From positions 10,305 to 74,304 of the forward strand of contig CACXLY010000009.1 in NCBI GenBank assembly GCA_902768605.1: a stretch of DNA of 64,000 nucleotides, read 5' to 3'. The translations under genes and the position numbers were made by a program. The stretch comes from an uncultured Bacteroidales bacterium (GTDB lineage Bacteria > Bacteroidota > Bacteroidia > Bacteroidales > Bacteroidaceae). Position 1 is the first letter of the stretch. Every line of letters begins with the position of its first letter. The notes beneath the pieces were generated by a model. The model searched no databases, had not been told where the DNA came from, and was given only the letters and a program-made list of their open reading frames with translations. Positions 52,232-60,856 of the stretch are shown one piece after another.

Positions 52232-52866
52232 TGACTATGGACAGAGACGAAAGGATTAAGATGCTACTTGATATGCAGGAGCATCCCGAACATTATTCAG
52301 AGCAGGAACTGGAGCAGATGCTGCATGATACCGAGGCACAGGAGCTGATGGAAGCTACGGCTTTGTTGAAGCGTGCCATGAAGCACGACGAGTTCACGAT
52401 GTCAGGACAGGAGATAGCGGGCGAGTGGCAGCGTTTTGCCGCTACGCACTTTGCTCATCAAGTGCCAAGACGCGGTTGGCTCAAAGTCGCAGCTTCTTTC
52501 ATAGGCATTCTTCTCATCGCAGGCTTATCCTTTGCTTTTTATTGGACAACGGACAGCAGACAACGGACAACAGACGATGGACAACGGACGTCAATGGTCA
52601 ATGGTCAATGTCCAATGGCCGCCGACTCCCTCATCCGCTTTGTCGATGTCCGCTTGGACAGCATGCTCAGTATCGTAGGCAATCATTACGGACGCGAAGT
52701 CTGTTTCCGCGACGAGGCACCATGCGAGTTGAGGTTCACCATCACTTGGAACCGTCGGCAGCCAATGGCAACATTCGTCGGCTCGTTGGGTGAGTTCGAC
52801 GGCTTGAAGCTGAAGGAGGAGCATGATACATTGTTTGTGGAATCCGTGGAAACAGAGAAAGAATAA
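52231..52866 (+). CDS. FecR/DUF4974-like anti-sigma factor
   Basis: 211 residues. Cytoplasmic part about 1-82, one membrane segment 84-105 (LKVAASFIGILLIAGLSFAF), and a small periplasmic part with the DUF4974/STN-like fold (FVDVRLDSMLSIVGNHYGRE, GSLGEFDGLKLKEEHDTLFV). The classical FecR beta domain between the two is missing, so it is shorter than most. Residues about 106-128 (WTTDSRQRTTDDGQRTSMVN) are encoded by the 7-bp GGACAAC repeat family, exactly after the membrane segment. Overlaps neighbours by 1 bp on both sides. It would hold the sigma factor until signalled by the receptor. Confidence 0.8.
   Translation: MTMDRDERIKMLLDMQEHPEHYSEQELEQMLHDTEAQELMEATALLKRAMKHDEFTMSGQEIAGEWQRFAATHFAHQVPRRGWLKVAASFIGILLIAGLSFAFYWTTDSRQRTTDDGQRTSMVNGQCPMAADSLIRFVDVRLDSMLSIVGNHYGREVCFRDEAPCELRFTITWNRRQPMATFVGSLGEFDGLKLKEEHDTLFVESVETEKE
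52547..52613. repeat. 7-bp GGACAAC repeat inside the anti-sigma gene
   Basis: GGACAAC, GGACAGC, AGACAAC, GGACAAC, AGACGAT, GGACAAC, GGACGTC, then ATGGTCA repeats, read in frame as a Thr/Asp/Gln/Arg-rich periplasmic linker. Confidence 0.75.
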
Positions 52867-55800
52867 TGAAGCGCCTGTGTTATCTCATCGTGCTGTTCCT
52901 CCTTTGCGGCAGGCTGACAGCCCAGCATCTTTATTCTTTCAGTTTTCGTGACGCTTCCCTCGCCGTCGTGCTCGACACATTGGCAGCTGTGCAGGACGAC
53001 TATTCCATTTCCTTTATCCACAACGACCTCGAACATCTGCACGTCTCGACCCGCATCAAGAACCTCACGCTAAAGGACGCTGTGGAGAAGGTCTGCAAAG
53101 GTCAGCCGGTGAAAGTGAAGACGAAAGGCAAGAACATCTTTATTCAGTACAAGCCGGAGAAGGACTTCACAGGTAAAACTGTACACATCTCGGGTGCTGT
53201 GGAGGATGGCTTTTTAGAGATGCCGCTGCCCCATGCTAAGGTCTCGGTGCTGCGGACAGACAGCAGCGTCGTTGTAGATTCTTCACAAATTTTTGTCTTC
53301 TACGGAAGCGGCATGAGGATGGTTAGAGCGCAGTTCGGAGCCGATGTCAACGCCACAGAGCGGGAATACCTCGTCCGAGCCAGTTTGGATGGTTACGACG
53401 ACGCGTGGCAACATGTGACGATTCCCCTTCCTTTGCCGGAGACAGGAGTGGAAGTGCCAAAGTTGAAGATGCGCAAGTCGCCAGCCAAGACTCTGCGCGA
53501 AGTAACCATAAACGCCACCAAGATAAAGATGTTCTACCGAGGAGATACCATCGTCTATGATGCAACAGCCTTTAAGATGCCTGAAGGCTCCATGCTCGAT
53601 GACCTTATTCGTCAGTTGCCTGGCGTGACGATGAATGCCGATGGCGAAATCTTTGTCAACGGTCGTAAGGTGGATGAATTGCTCCTCGGCTCCCGCTCGT
53701 TTTTTGGCGGCAACAAGAAAGTGCTGATGGAAAACCTCCCCTACTACACCGTCAAGCACCTGAAGGTCTATGAGAAACAGACGGACATGAGCGAGGCACT
53801 GGGCTATGACGTCGAACCGCGCAAGTACGTCATGGACGTCAACCTGAAGGAGGAGTACAAGCGCGGTTACATTGGCAACGTGGAAGCGGCAGGAGGAACG
53901 GAGCAGCGGTGGTTGGGACGCGCCTTCCTTCTTGGCTTCACGGATCGTTTGCGCTTCACGCTCTTAGGCAACGTAAACAACGTGAACGAGAGCCGCCACA
54001 TCGGACAGTCCGACCAATGGAGTCCTGCTCGCCAGCCGCGTTCGCTAACCACGACGCGCAGTGCAGCTGCGGAAATCGACTACTCCTCCAAGGGTGACAA
54101 GCTAAAGGAAACATTCCGTGCAGAATACACTTCCACAACGGACGAACAGACCATGACGCAGCGCCGTGAGCAGTTTTTCGCTGGCAGCACACCCACGTCG
54201 CTCACCGAGTCGTTCAGCCGACAGGGCAACGGGCGGCTGAGAATCTTCAATGGCTTTATGCTAAAGAAGCCGACATGGATATACTCTACGGCAAGCATCG
54301 TCTCTACCCATCGCGATGGCACGGCAAGTTCATCCTTCGAGCAGTGGGACGACACGCTGACGGCCGCCCTCCGCTCCTTCGGTATGAGCCGCGGCTCGTC
54401 CTGGAACGGACACGCTGACGTGCAGGGTGCCGTCAATGTCGGCAAGAAAGGGCGCCTGACATTCTACGTCATGGGTGACCACAGCAAGGACGATGTCGAA
54501 CAGGCCACGCGGTATGAACAGGGCATTACCCCCTCCACGTCGCGAAGGGAGGACATCAGTTATAACACAAACAACATATCGAATCGGTCCACCTCTGTCA
54601 TGGCAAACGTCAACTACGACCTCGAACTAACTGGAGACCTACACCTGATGGTCGGCGACGGCGTGACCTATATGTCGGTGCAACGCCACGACTACCTCTA
54701 CCACCCCGACACACTCCTGCTCGCCTCACAACTCGACGCCCTCGCTGCCCTCACCGACCCGCACAACTCCTACGACAGCCATTTCCGCTCCATCGACCAC
54801 GAGCCTGGCATCACCTTATATAAAGAGGCCCGTGTCCTTGACCGTGAATACGGATACAGGTTACTCTACCAGAAGTTCAGCTTCGGCCTCGGTTTGCCCA
54901 TCCGCCACGAGAGGCTCCACTACCGCCGCGGCATGCTTGACACGTTGGCTGTGCAGCGCACCCTCTTCCTCAATCCTACTTTAAGTTTCCGCCATGTGAG
55001 CTCCGACGGCCGTCACGACATCCGCCTGAACGCCGAACACCGCCGCTCAGCTCCCGAGCTGACCGACCGCATCACCTTCCGCGATGACAGCCAACCGCTC
55101 GTTGTGAAGCTTGGCAATCCTGACTTGAAGCCCATGATGAAGACGAGAGTCGGCTTGGATTATTACGACAAGGCAGGACGCAATAATGGAATGTACAACC
55201 TTTCCGCCTCCTTCGACTACCACCACCGCGACGTGGCGCAGTCCCTTACTTACGACCCATCGACAGGCGTCCGTACCTACAAGCCTATGAACGTCAGCGG
55301 TGCATACAACGCTCGCGTTGACTTCAGCACCGACCGCAATATCGGCGAGAAACGCTATTGGTCGTGGCACGTCAATGCAGGAGCCGACTGGAATCATGCG
55401 AAGGATCATGCTATGCTGACGGGCGAGACCGAGAGCCATGAGAACACTGTCAACACGCTTACAATCAATAACGGAGGCCACATCCGTTACAATTACAAGA
55501 CGCTTAATGTCCGTGCTCTCGGCTCCTTCAATTGGCGGCACAGTGACGGCAAGATGTACGACTTCTCTACCCTTGATGCCTTCGACTACAACTACGGCCT
55601 TGAAGCCCGCTACACCACGCCAGCACTTTGGGGCAAGAAGGCGGGAGGCATGACCCTTTCCGCCGATGCCACCATGTACAGCCGTCGCGGCTATGGCAGC
55701 ACTTCCTTGAACACTGACGACTTCGTGCTCAACGCCTCACTCAGCCAGCCCTTCATGAGCGGCAAGCTCATCCTCCGCCTCGAAGGATTCGACCTCCTGC

Positions 55801-55946
55801 ACCAGCTTTCCGCCACACAGTACATCGTCAATGCCCAGGGCAGAACCGAGACCTGGTACCGCTCCCTGCCGCACTACCTCATGCTCCACGCCGTCTGGCG
55901 TATGAACCACCAGCCCATGCGCAAAGGTGAGCAAAAGAAGGAATAG
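52866..55946 (+). CDS. Outer-membrane beta-barrel receptor with N-terminal STN domain
   Basis: 1026 residues. Signal peptide (LIVLFLLCGRLTAQ), STN/secretin-like domain about 22-95 (FSFRDASLAVVLDTLAAVQD, TLKDAVEKVCKGQPVKVKTK), carboxypeptidase-regulatory-like domain about 105-205, plug-like domain with LDDLIRQLPGVTMNADGEIF and VNGRKVDEL, then a barrel to the end. It belongs to the outer-membrane beta-barrel (OMP_b-brl_3) relatives of TonB-dependent receptors. The STN domain, absent from ordinary ones, would contact the anti-sigma factor. No SusD-like gene follows. One-base overlap with the anti-sigma gene indicates a three-gene signalling unit. Substrate unknown; possibly peptides or a metal. 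Confidence 0.8.
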   Translation: MKRLCYLIVLFLLCGRLTAQHLYSFSFRDASLAVVLDTLAAVQDDYSISFIHNDLEHLHVSTRIKNLTLKDAVEKVCKGQPVKVKTKGKNIFIQYKPEKDFTGKTVHISGAVEDGFLEMPLPHAKVSVLRTDSSVVVDSSQIFVFYGSGMRMVRAQFGADVNATEREYLVRASLDGYDDAWQHVTIPLPLPETGVEVPKLKMRKSPAKTLREVTINATKIKMFYRGDTIVYDATAFKMPEGSMLDDLIRQLPGVTMNADGEIFVNGRKVDELLLGSRSFFGGNKKVLMENLPYYTVKHLKVYEKQTDMSEALGYDVEPRKYVMDVNLKEEYKRGYIGNVEAAGGTEQRWLGRAFLLGFTDRLRFTLLGNVNNVNESRHIGQSDQWSPARQPRSLTTTRSAAAEIDYSSKGDKLKETFRAEYTSTTDEQTMTQRREQFFAGSTPTSLTESFSRQGNGRLRIFNGFMLKKPTWIYSTASIVSTHRDGTASSSFEQWDDTLTAALRSFGMSRGSSWNGHADVQGAVNVGKKGRLTFYVMGDHSKDDVEQATRYEQGITPSTSRREDISYNTNNISNRSTSVMANVNYDLELTGDLHLMVGDGVTYMSVQRHDYLYHPDTLLLASQLDALAALTDPHNSYDSHFRSIDHEPGITLYKEARVLDREYGYRLLYQKFSFGLGLPIRHERLHYRRGMLDTLAVQRTLFLNPTLSFRHVSSDGRHDIRLNAEHRRSAPELTDRITFRDDSQPLVVKLGNPDLKPMMKTRVGLDYYDKAGRNNGMYNLSASFDYHHRDVAQSLTYDPSTGVRTYKPMNVSGAYNARVDFSTDRNIGEKRYWSWHVNAGADWNHAKDHAMLTGETESHENTVNTLTINNGGHIRYNYKTLNVRALGSFNWRHSDGKMYDFSTLDAFDYNYGLEARYTTPALWGKKAGGMTLSADATMYSRRGYGSTSLNTDDFVLNASLSQPFMSGKLILRLEGFDLLHQLSATQYIVNAQGRTETWYRSLPHYLMLHAVWRMNHQPMRKGEQKKE

Positions 55947-56005
55947 CATGCCGGCTTCATGCAATCCTTAATATATTAGCAGAGTTTGCCGACGCAGAGT
56001 TCGCC

Positions 56006-58885
56006 TTACGGCACGCGTTGCAGCTTGAGGTAGTTTGCGCCGATGAGTTTGCCGGTGCCGCCGACGAGCTGCATCTTGACGCGCAGACGGCCCTCTTCCG
56101 TGAGGGCGTGGGTGCCGGCGTTCAGCGTCACCATCTTCTCGGACGATGAGGTCGATTGGTTCACCCTCGCGAAGGAGGTCTCGGTGCCGTCGGCATTCAG
56201 GAAGAAGAATTCCGCTTCGCCGCGGCTCGACTTCGATGTCTTGTAGTTCAGCGTGACCTGATAGCGTCCGGTCATGGGCAGCGGGAAGGTGTAGATGACG
56301 TAGTCGCCGACGGCCGTCATTTGCATTACGGAGCTGTAGCCCCCCTCGGAGTCGGGGTTGCCGTTGAAGAACGCGTTCTCCTTGATGGCGGGATTCGACT
56401 TCACCAGCCCTTCGTGGTAGTTCTCGAATTCGTATCGCAGCACGACGTTCGCGGCTCCGGGAGCGGCGATGTCGTTGTTGACGACTTCCGCCACCTCAGC
56501 CTCGGCGTGCCCCGTCTCGTCGAAAGAGAGCACGAGATGCATCGCGTCGTTTTCCTCCGTGCCATAGACCATGACGAGTCCCTCCGTGCCTGGCTCTCCG
56601 TCGGCCTCTATGTGGAGCTTGCCGTCCTGAAGCTGCTCGCTCCACTGCTTCACCTTGTCGTCGGCAAAGACGACTTGAAGCGGCGCCTCGCTGACCTCTT
56701 GAATCCAGAAAGCCTTGGCCGAGGAGGAATTCTCCAGGAGATTGATGCTGAGGCCCTGCGTATTGAGAGCACTGCCCTCGGCACAGGTCTTGAAGGCGTA
56801 GGTGAAGGTTTTGTTGTCGTCGAGCGTCACGTCGCAGACGACATACCGCTTGTCGGGGCTGAGCCATCGCAGCGGATAGGAGCGCTGGCCGGCAGTCGAT
56901 GTCTTGTCGCCGTTGGACGCTATCAGCCAGGCCGACGTCCTGTCATCATCGACGTACATCCACATGAAGGGACCCTCCGCGCTTTTCCATTTCGAGGCGT
57001 CCGCGCCGTCCCATCCCTCGCCGAGAAAGACGGGCCGCATCATGCCGTCGGTAAGCCGCTGGACGCGCGGGTTGTGGCGCCAGTCGTTCAGGCGGCGCAT
57101 CTGCCCGAGGTCCTCTGCTTTCCATTTGTCGGGCCGCGTCTTCGACTTCACGTTTCTGCCGCACAGCATGGCGTAGAGCACGGCGGTGGTGGAGGTCGGC
57201 TCGCCGCCGAAGTAGATGGACGAAAGCGGCAGGTGTCCGAAGTTCATGCCGATGGCTTCGAGGTTCGAGCCGGCGCCCGTCGTCGTGAGCCATCCGTTGT
57301 AGGGCAGGTGCAGCAGTTCCGTGTTGCGGTCGCCCTGCGTGGGATAGATGTCCACTTCGCTCGTCACTTTTATTTCGTACTCAGGGTGCTGGGAAACGAT
57401 GTCGTTCATCATGTTCCGGGCAAGCACGGCCTTCCGATAGACGTTGTCGCAGGGCGAGGAATACGTCGTCTCGTCGAGGTTCTGCCAATACTCGGTGAGG
57501 TCCACGGCCTGGTGCGACAGGCCGTACTCCTCTATCATGGTCTCGATGAGCTGTCGTTTCGCCTCGATGACGGCAGGGTCTGCCAGGTCGTTGCCCCGGT
57601 TGTGCCCGCCGCCGCTGTTGCTGTACCACAGTCCCAGTCTGAGCCCTTCGGCTCGCACGTGCTCGGAGAAGGCCTTCATGTCGGGGATGCCGGGCGTGTT
57701 CGACGTGATGGGGTCGCGCGATGTGCCGTCCTGCAGCAGCTTCGTGCCGTTTCCGGCGGCATTGTTCCAGCCGTCGTCGATGAGCAGCATGTCGTAGCCG
57801 CCTTGCTTGGCCAGGGGAAGCACGGTATTGTAAAAGAAGTTCTCTGTGCGCAGGCCGCTCGTGAACCAGTCCCAGTCGTTTATCATCAACGAGGTGGTGG
57901 TGTGGTGGTAGCGGAAGCGGCGTCGGAGGTGCTCCTCGACGGCCATCTTGCCGTCCACGATGTCGCCCTTGAAGGTAGTGATGTTGACGGCGATGAACTC
58001 GAACGCCTCGCCCGGACGCAGCATCAGCTGGAAGCTCTCGGGGCAGGTCAGCACCTTCGCGCCGTCGGAGCCAGCGTTCGCCCACGCCGTACTTACGGCA
58101 AAGGGGCGAAGCATGTAGGTGTAGCTTGGGCTCGACTGGTCGTCTTTCACCTCCGGGCCGTACTGCGTCTTCCAGTTCGTTTCGGGCGCCATGTACCAGC
58201 CGTATCCGCTGTCGTAGAGGCACAGGAGGAGTTTGGCGACGTCGTTCCCCTTATTGTTCACAGCGGGCTCGGTCAGCGTGCCGCGCGTGCTCTCCCATTG
58301 GCTCTTCATGACGTAGTGCAGGTTGTGCGACTTGTTTGCCACGTCGAGCTTCAGCACCGTGGCGCGCTCGATGAGGAGCGAGCAGTCCTCATTCAGATTG
58401 CGGATGATGGTCTGGTATCGCAGGCCGCCGCCGTCGTTGTAGAGCTCGAAGCAGAGAGCGATGGCGACGTCCTCCCCAGCCAGAGAGACGGTCAGCCGCT
58501 TGCCAATCACGCTATCGGGCAGCGCGGCAGAGAGAGGGATGTCCTGCACGTCGCTCGACTGCAGTTCCCATGCCGCATCTCCCGACCTCAAGGTCAGCGT
58601 CTTCGTGTTCATCTGCTGATGCAGGGGGAGCTGGCGCATGAAGTACTCAAACAGCCTGCTGTTCGTGCCGGCTATCTTCGTGTCGGCCTCCTTGCAGAAG
58701 AGCTCGGTCAGTGCGATGCCTTTGCCCGTGCTGTAGCTGAGGTCGAGCCGCATGCGGTCGTTCTCCAGGCGCCAGGTCATGGCTTCGGGCGAGCCGTCGG
58801 ACGTCACCTCTGCCGGCATCGCTTTTGTCAGGGTGGGGAGGAGGGAGAGCAGTCCCGCCAGGAGGATAAAGCTGTATCGTTTCAT
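56006..58885 (-). CDS. Secreted glycosidase, alpha-galactosidase (clan D)-like, with C-terminal CBM
   Basis: 959 residues from the ATG at 58885; the open frame upstream to 59263 is inside the preceding gene and is not used. Signal peptide LLAGLLSLLPTLTKA; N-terminal beta-sandwich; a TIM-barrel with MLLIDDGWNNAAGNG, VRAEGLRLGLWYSNSGGGHN and QAVDLTEYWQNLD, the pattern of GH27/GH36-like alpha-galactosidases with candidate nucleophile Asp in VDLTEYW; beta domain; then a CBM6/35-like domain about 820-959 (YEFENYHEGL, GDYVIYTFPLPMTGRYQVTL). Exact family and acid residue are unsure. It is 8 bp after the beta-helix gene and would be cotranscribed. Confidence 0.7.
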   Translation of the reverse strand: MKRYSFILLAGLLSLLPTLTKAMPAEVTSDGSPEAMTWRLENDRMRLDLSYSTGKGIALTELFCKEADTKIAGTNSRLFEYFMRQLPLHQQMNTKTLTLRSGDAAWELQSSDVQDIPLSAALPDSVIGKRLTVSLAGEDVAIALCFELYNDGGGLRYQTIIRNLNEDCSLLIERATVLKLDVANKSHNLHYVMKSQWESTRGTLTEPAVNNKGNDVAKLLLCLYDSGYGWYMAPETNWKTQYGPEVKDDQSSPSYTYMLRPFAVSTAWANAGSDGAKVLTCPESFQLMLRPGEAFEFIAVNITTFKGDIVDGKMAVEEHLRRRFRYHHTTTSLMINDWDWFTSGLRTENFFYNTVLPLAKQGGYDMLLIDDGWNNAAGNGTKLLQDGTSRDPITSNTPGIPDMKAFSEHVRAEGLRLGLWYSNSGGGHNRGNDLADPAVIEAKRQLIETMIEEYGLSHQAVDLTEYWQNLDETTYSSPCDNVYRKAVLARNMMNDIVSQHPEYEIKVTSEVDIYPTQGDRNTELLHLPYNGWLTTTGAGSNLEAIGMNFGHLPLSSIYFGGEPTSTTAVLYAMLCGRNVKSKTRPDKWKAEDLGQMRRLNDWRHNPRVQRLTDGMMRPVFLGEGWDGADASKWKSAEGPFMWMYVDDDRTSAWLIASNGDKTSTAGQRSYPLRWLSPDKRYVVCDVTLDDNKTFTYAFKTCAEGSALNTQGLSINLLENSSSAKAFWIQEVSEAPLQVVFADDKVKQWSEQLQDGKLHIEADGEPGTEGLVMVYGTEENDAMHLVLSFDETGHAEAEVAEVVNNDIAAPGAANVVLRYEFENYHEGLVKSNPAIKENAFFNGNPDSEGGYSSVMQMTAVGDYVIYTFPLPMTGRYQVTLNYKTSKSSRGEAEFFFLNADGTETSFARVNQSTSSSEKMVTLNAGTHALTEEGRLRVKMQLVGGTGKLIGANYLKLQRVP

Positions 58886-58893
58886 AGGTCGTT

Positions 58894-60159
58894 TCAGGGG
58901 ATGACGGAGATTTTCATGGATGATGTGTTCTCGCCCGCTTGCCAACGCAGGATGTACAGCCCGGGCACCGAGGGCAGTTGCAGGCGGTAGGTTCCCTTGC
59001 TGACTGTTTTGCCAAAGACGTCGTAGAGCGCGGAGAGGCTGGCTCCCTTCAGTTCGACCACCTCGCCGGCCCTCCATACGCGGCGCATCGGGCCTGCTTC
59101 TGCGGGCAGACGGATGGCGTCTTCGTCGGAATCGACAATCAGCAGCGTGCCGGTGCTCTCGATGTCCGTGCCGCCCCGGTTGTTCTGCACGAGGCAGTTC
59201 GCCAGGCATCCGCCCTCGGCATAGACGCCAGCCCCCGCACCCTCCACCTCCGGGCGTGGGCATTCGCGTACGGGACGTACCTTATTATATTGGTAGATGT
59301 TCAGCGGGAAGTACTGCATGCAGAGGAAGTCGCAGCAGCCGGCGCCAGCCATTCCGCCGGATGAGGCGCTATTGGATGTCCAGCACCTTTTGCCCTTGAG
59401 CGGCGAGGCGCCCGATGCGTCGAGGGCGAGGGACGTCAGGCGGAACGTGGCATAGCCTGCGTCCGACGTGGGCAGCAAGGCTCTCAGCTCCTGTGCCGTG
59501 GGCAGTCGCCAGTCGGCATGTCCTGCACCCTCGTACGAACCGACGACCTCCTTGGCGCGCTCGTGCTGGTAATTGCGACCTATTTCCTCCATCGACAGGA
59601 TGCAAGCCTTGCTGGCAGCTATCGCGATGACGATGCCGCCTTCTGCCTCGGCCATCTCGCCGATGGAGAGCTTGCCCGCCGTGTTGTCTTCTATCAGGGA
59701 GTTTCGCATCACGCCTCCCTCGCGCAGCCAGATGCCGGCGCCTTTGCTCGCCACACCGCCGGTCAGCATAAAGCCGTCCCAAACGGTGGGGATGGCGAAG
59801 GCTTTCTCTTGCAGGAGGACACGGTATTTGCCGCCTCCGGAGAGCACGGAGAGCGAGTCGGCATCGAGTGCCACGCGTCGTTCTTCAAGGTGCGTCTCGC
59901 TTCCTTCAAAGCCGCCGACGACGGTGACGCCTTCGCGCATGACGAAGCCTCCCGTGTATGTTCCCTTTGCCACCCACACCGTATCTCCGGCGTGGCAAGC
60001 GTCGATGACCTGTTGCAGATGCGGCGAGGCGTTTTCCCACGACGACGCATCGCCGAGGCCGCCCAGCGTCGGGCTGACATAGCGCCGCTGGCCCTCCGCG
60101 TTCGCCAGAAGCGCAGAACAAAGAAATAGAATGGTGAGAGCGGTCCGAATGATTGGCAT
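58894..60159 (-). CDS. Secreted beta-helix protein with DUF1566-like insert
   Basis: 421 residues. Signal peptide (ALTILFLCSALLANA). Residues about 25-160 show the start of a right-handed beta-helix (RYVSPTLGGLGDASSWENAS, GTYTGGFVMREGVTVVGGFE, GAGIWLREGGVMRNSLIEDN), as in the polymorphic outer-membrane protein-like/right-handed helix families. The helix is interrupted at about 165-300 by a block resembling DUF1566 (HADWRLPTAQELRALLPT, WTSNSASSG, YNKVRPVREC), after which the helix continues (GAGVYAEGGCLANCLVQNNR). The end (LYDVFGKTVSKGTYRLQLPS) resembles a type IX sorting domain. Function unknown; adhesin or glycan-binding role is possible. Precedes the glycosidase gene by 8 bp. Confidence 0.7.
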   Translation of the reverse strand: MPIIRTALTILFLCSALLANAEGQRRYVSPTLGGLGDASSWENASPHLQQVIDACHAGDTVWVAKGTYTGGFVMREGVTVVGGFEGSETHLEERRVALDADSLSVLSGGGKYRVLLQEKAFAIPTVWDGFMLTGGVASKGAGIWLREGGVMRNSLIEDNTAGKLSIGEMAEAEGGIVIAIAASKACILSMEEIGRNYQHERAKEVVGSYEGAGHADWRLPTAQELRALLPTSDAGYATFRLTSLALDASGASPLKGKRCWTSNSASSGGMAGAGCCDFLCMQYFPLNIYQYNKVRPVRECPRPEVEGAGAGVYAEGGCLANCLVQNNRGGTDIESTGTLLIVDSDEDAIRLPAEAGPMRRVWRAGEVVELKGASLSALYDVFGKTVSKGTYRLQLPSVPGLYILRWQAGENTSSMKISVIP

Positions 60160-60360
60160 GGATTATAAATGAAGAATTAAGAATGAAGAATGAAGAATGA
60201 AGAATTTGCTGCCGCGATGAATTATGAATTGTGAATTATGAATTAAGAATTAAGAGTTTGCTGCCGCGATGATTTGTGAATTATGAATTATGAATGAAGA
60301 GTTTGCTGCCGCGATAAATTATTAATTATGAATTGTGAATTATGAATTAATAATTGTGAA
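60160..60360. repeat. AATTATGAATTAAGAATG low-complexity repeat
   Basis: About 200 bp of AAGAATGAAG, GAATTATGAA and TTGTGAATTA blocks with GAGTTTGCTGCCGCGAT repeated three times. No gene. It separates the beta-helix operon from the next gene. Confidence 0.75.
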
Positions 60361-60678
60361 TTAAGAAAGGTAGTGATAGTGTTTCCTCTTTTTCAGATAC
60401 GTGAGGTCGTGCTGATGGCGGTAGGCTTCCTGCTCGAAGCGTATGTGTTGGTAGGCCGTCATGCCGTTGCGGTACTTCAGAAAGAGGACGAGCCACTCCA
60501 GTCCGTACCAGATGAAGAAGGGCAGGTAGAGGAGCTCGCGCTGCTGTGCCGCGTGGATGAGCTCGTGGTTGAGCTCCACCTTGTCGAGCGGGCGAACGGC
60601 GAAGATGAAGCCACACAGACAGATGGCGAGGAAATCGTCGCTGAAGAGCACCCGCTTGACGAAATAGACCTTATTCAT
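60361..60678 (-). CDS. Small membrane protein with HExxH motif
   Basis: 105 residues. A first hydrophobic segment (FLAICLCGFIFAV), then VELNHELIHAAQQRELLYLP containing HELIH, a second hydrophobic segment (FFIWYGLEWLVLFL), and a conserved FEQEAYRHQHDLTYLKKRK tail with a further Glu. The HExxH plus downstream Glu resembles a minimal zinc metallopeptidase site between two membrane helices. A family of similar small proteins exists in Bacteroidetes, but its activity is not known to me. No partner gene is clear. Confidence 0.75.
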   Translation of the reverse strand: MNKVYFVKRVLFSDDFLAICLCGFIFAVRPLDKVELNHELIHAAQQRELLYLPFFIWYGLEWLVLFLKYRNGMTAYQHIRFEQEAYRHQHDLTYLKKRKHYHYLS

Positions 60679-60825
60679 AATTTTACGATTTAAGTAATTT
60701 ACGATTTAAGTAATTTACGATTTGACGATTTACGATTTCTTGCGCTCCGTAGGTGCTCAGGCGAGCAAGCTCGGAGTCCGATTTATTTACGATTTAGTAA
60801 TTTAGTTATTTACAGTGCGGCAGGT
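60679..60825. repeat. TTTACGATTTA-type A/T-rich repeat, copy 2
   Basis: Same ordered blocks as at 48.65 and 62.17 kb, with an added GCGCTCCGTAGGTGCTCAGG segment in the middle, ending TAGTTATTTACAGTGCGGCA. Confidence 0.7.
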
Positions 60826-60856
60826 TACTTTGATTTTTCACTTTTCACTTGCGAAT

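Noticed and set aside
58886..59263. N-terminal extension of the clan-D-like glycosidase
   Set aside because: The extension is Arg/Gly/His-rich, overlaps the beta-helix gene in another frame, and the signal peptide begins at the ATG at 58885.
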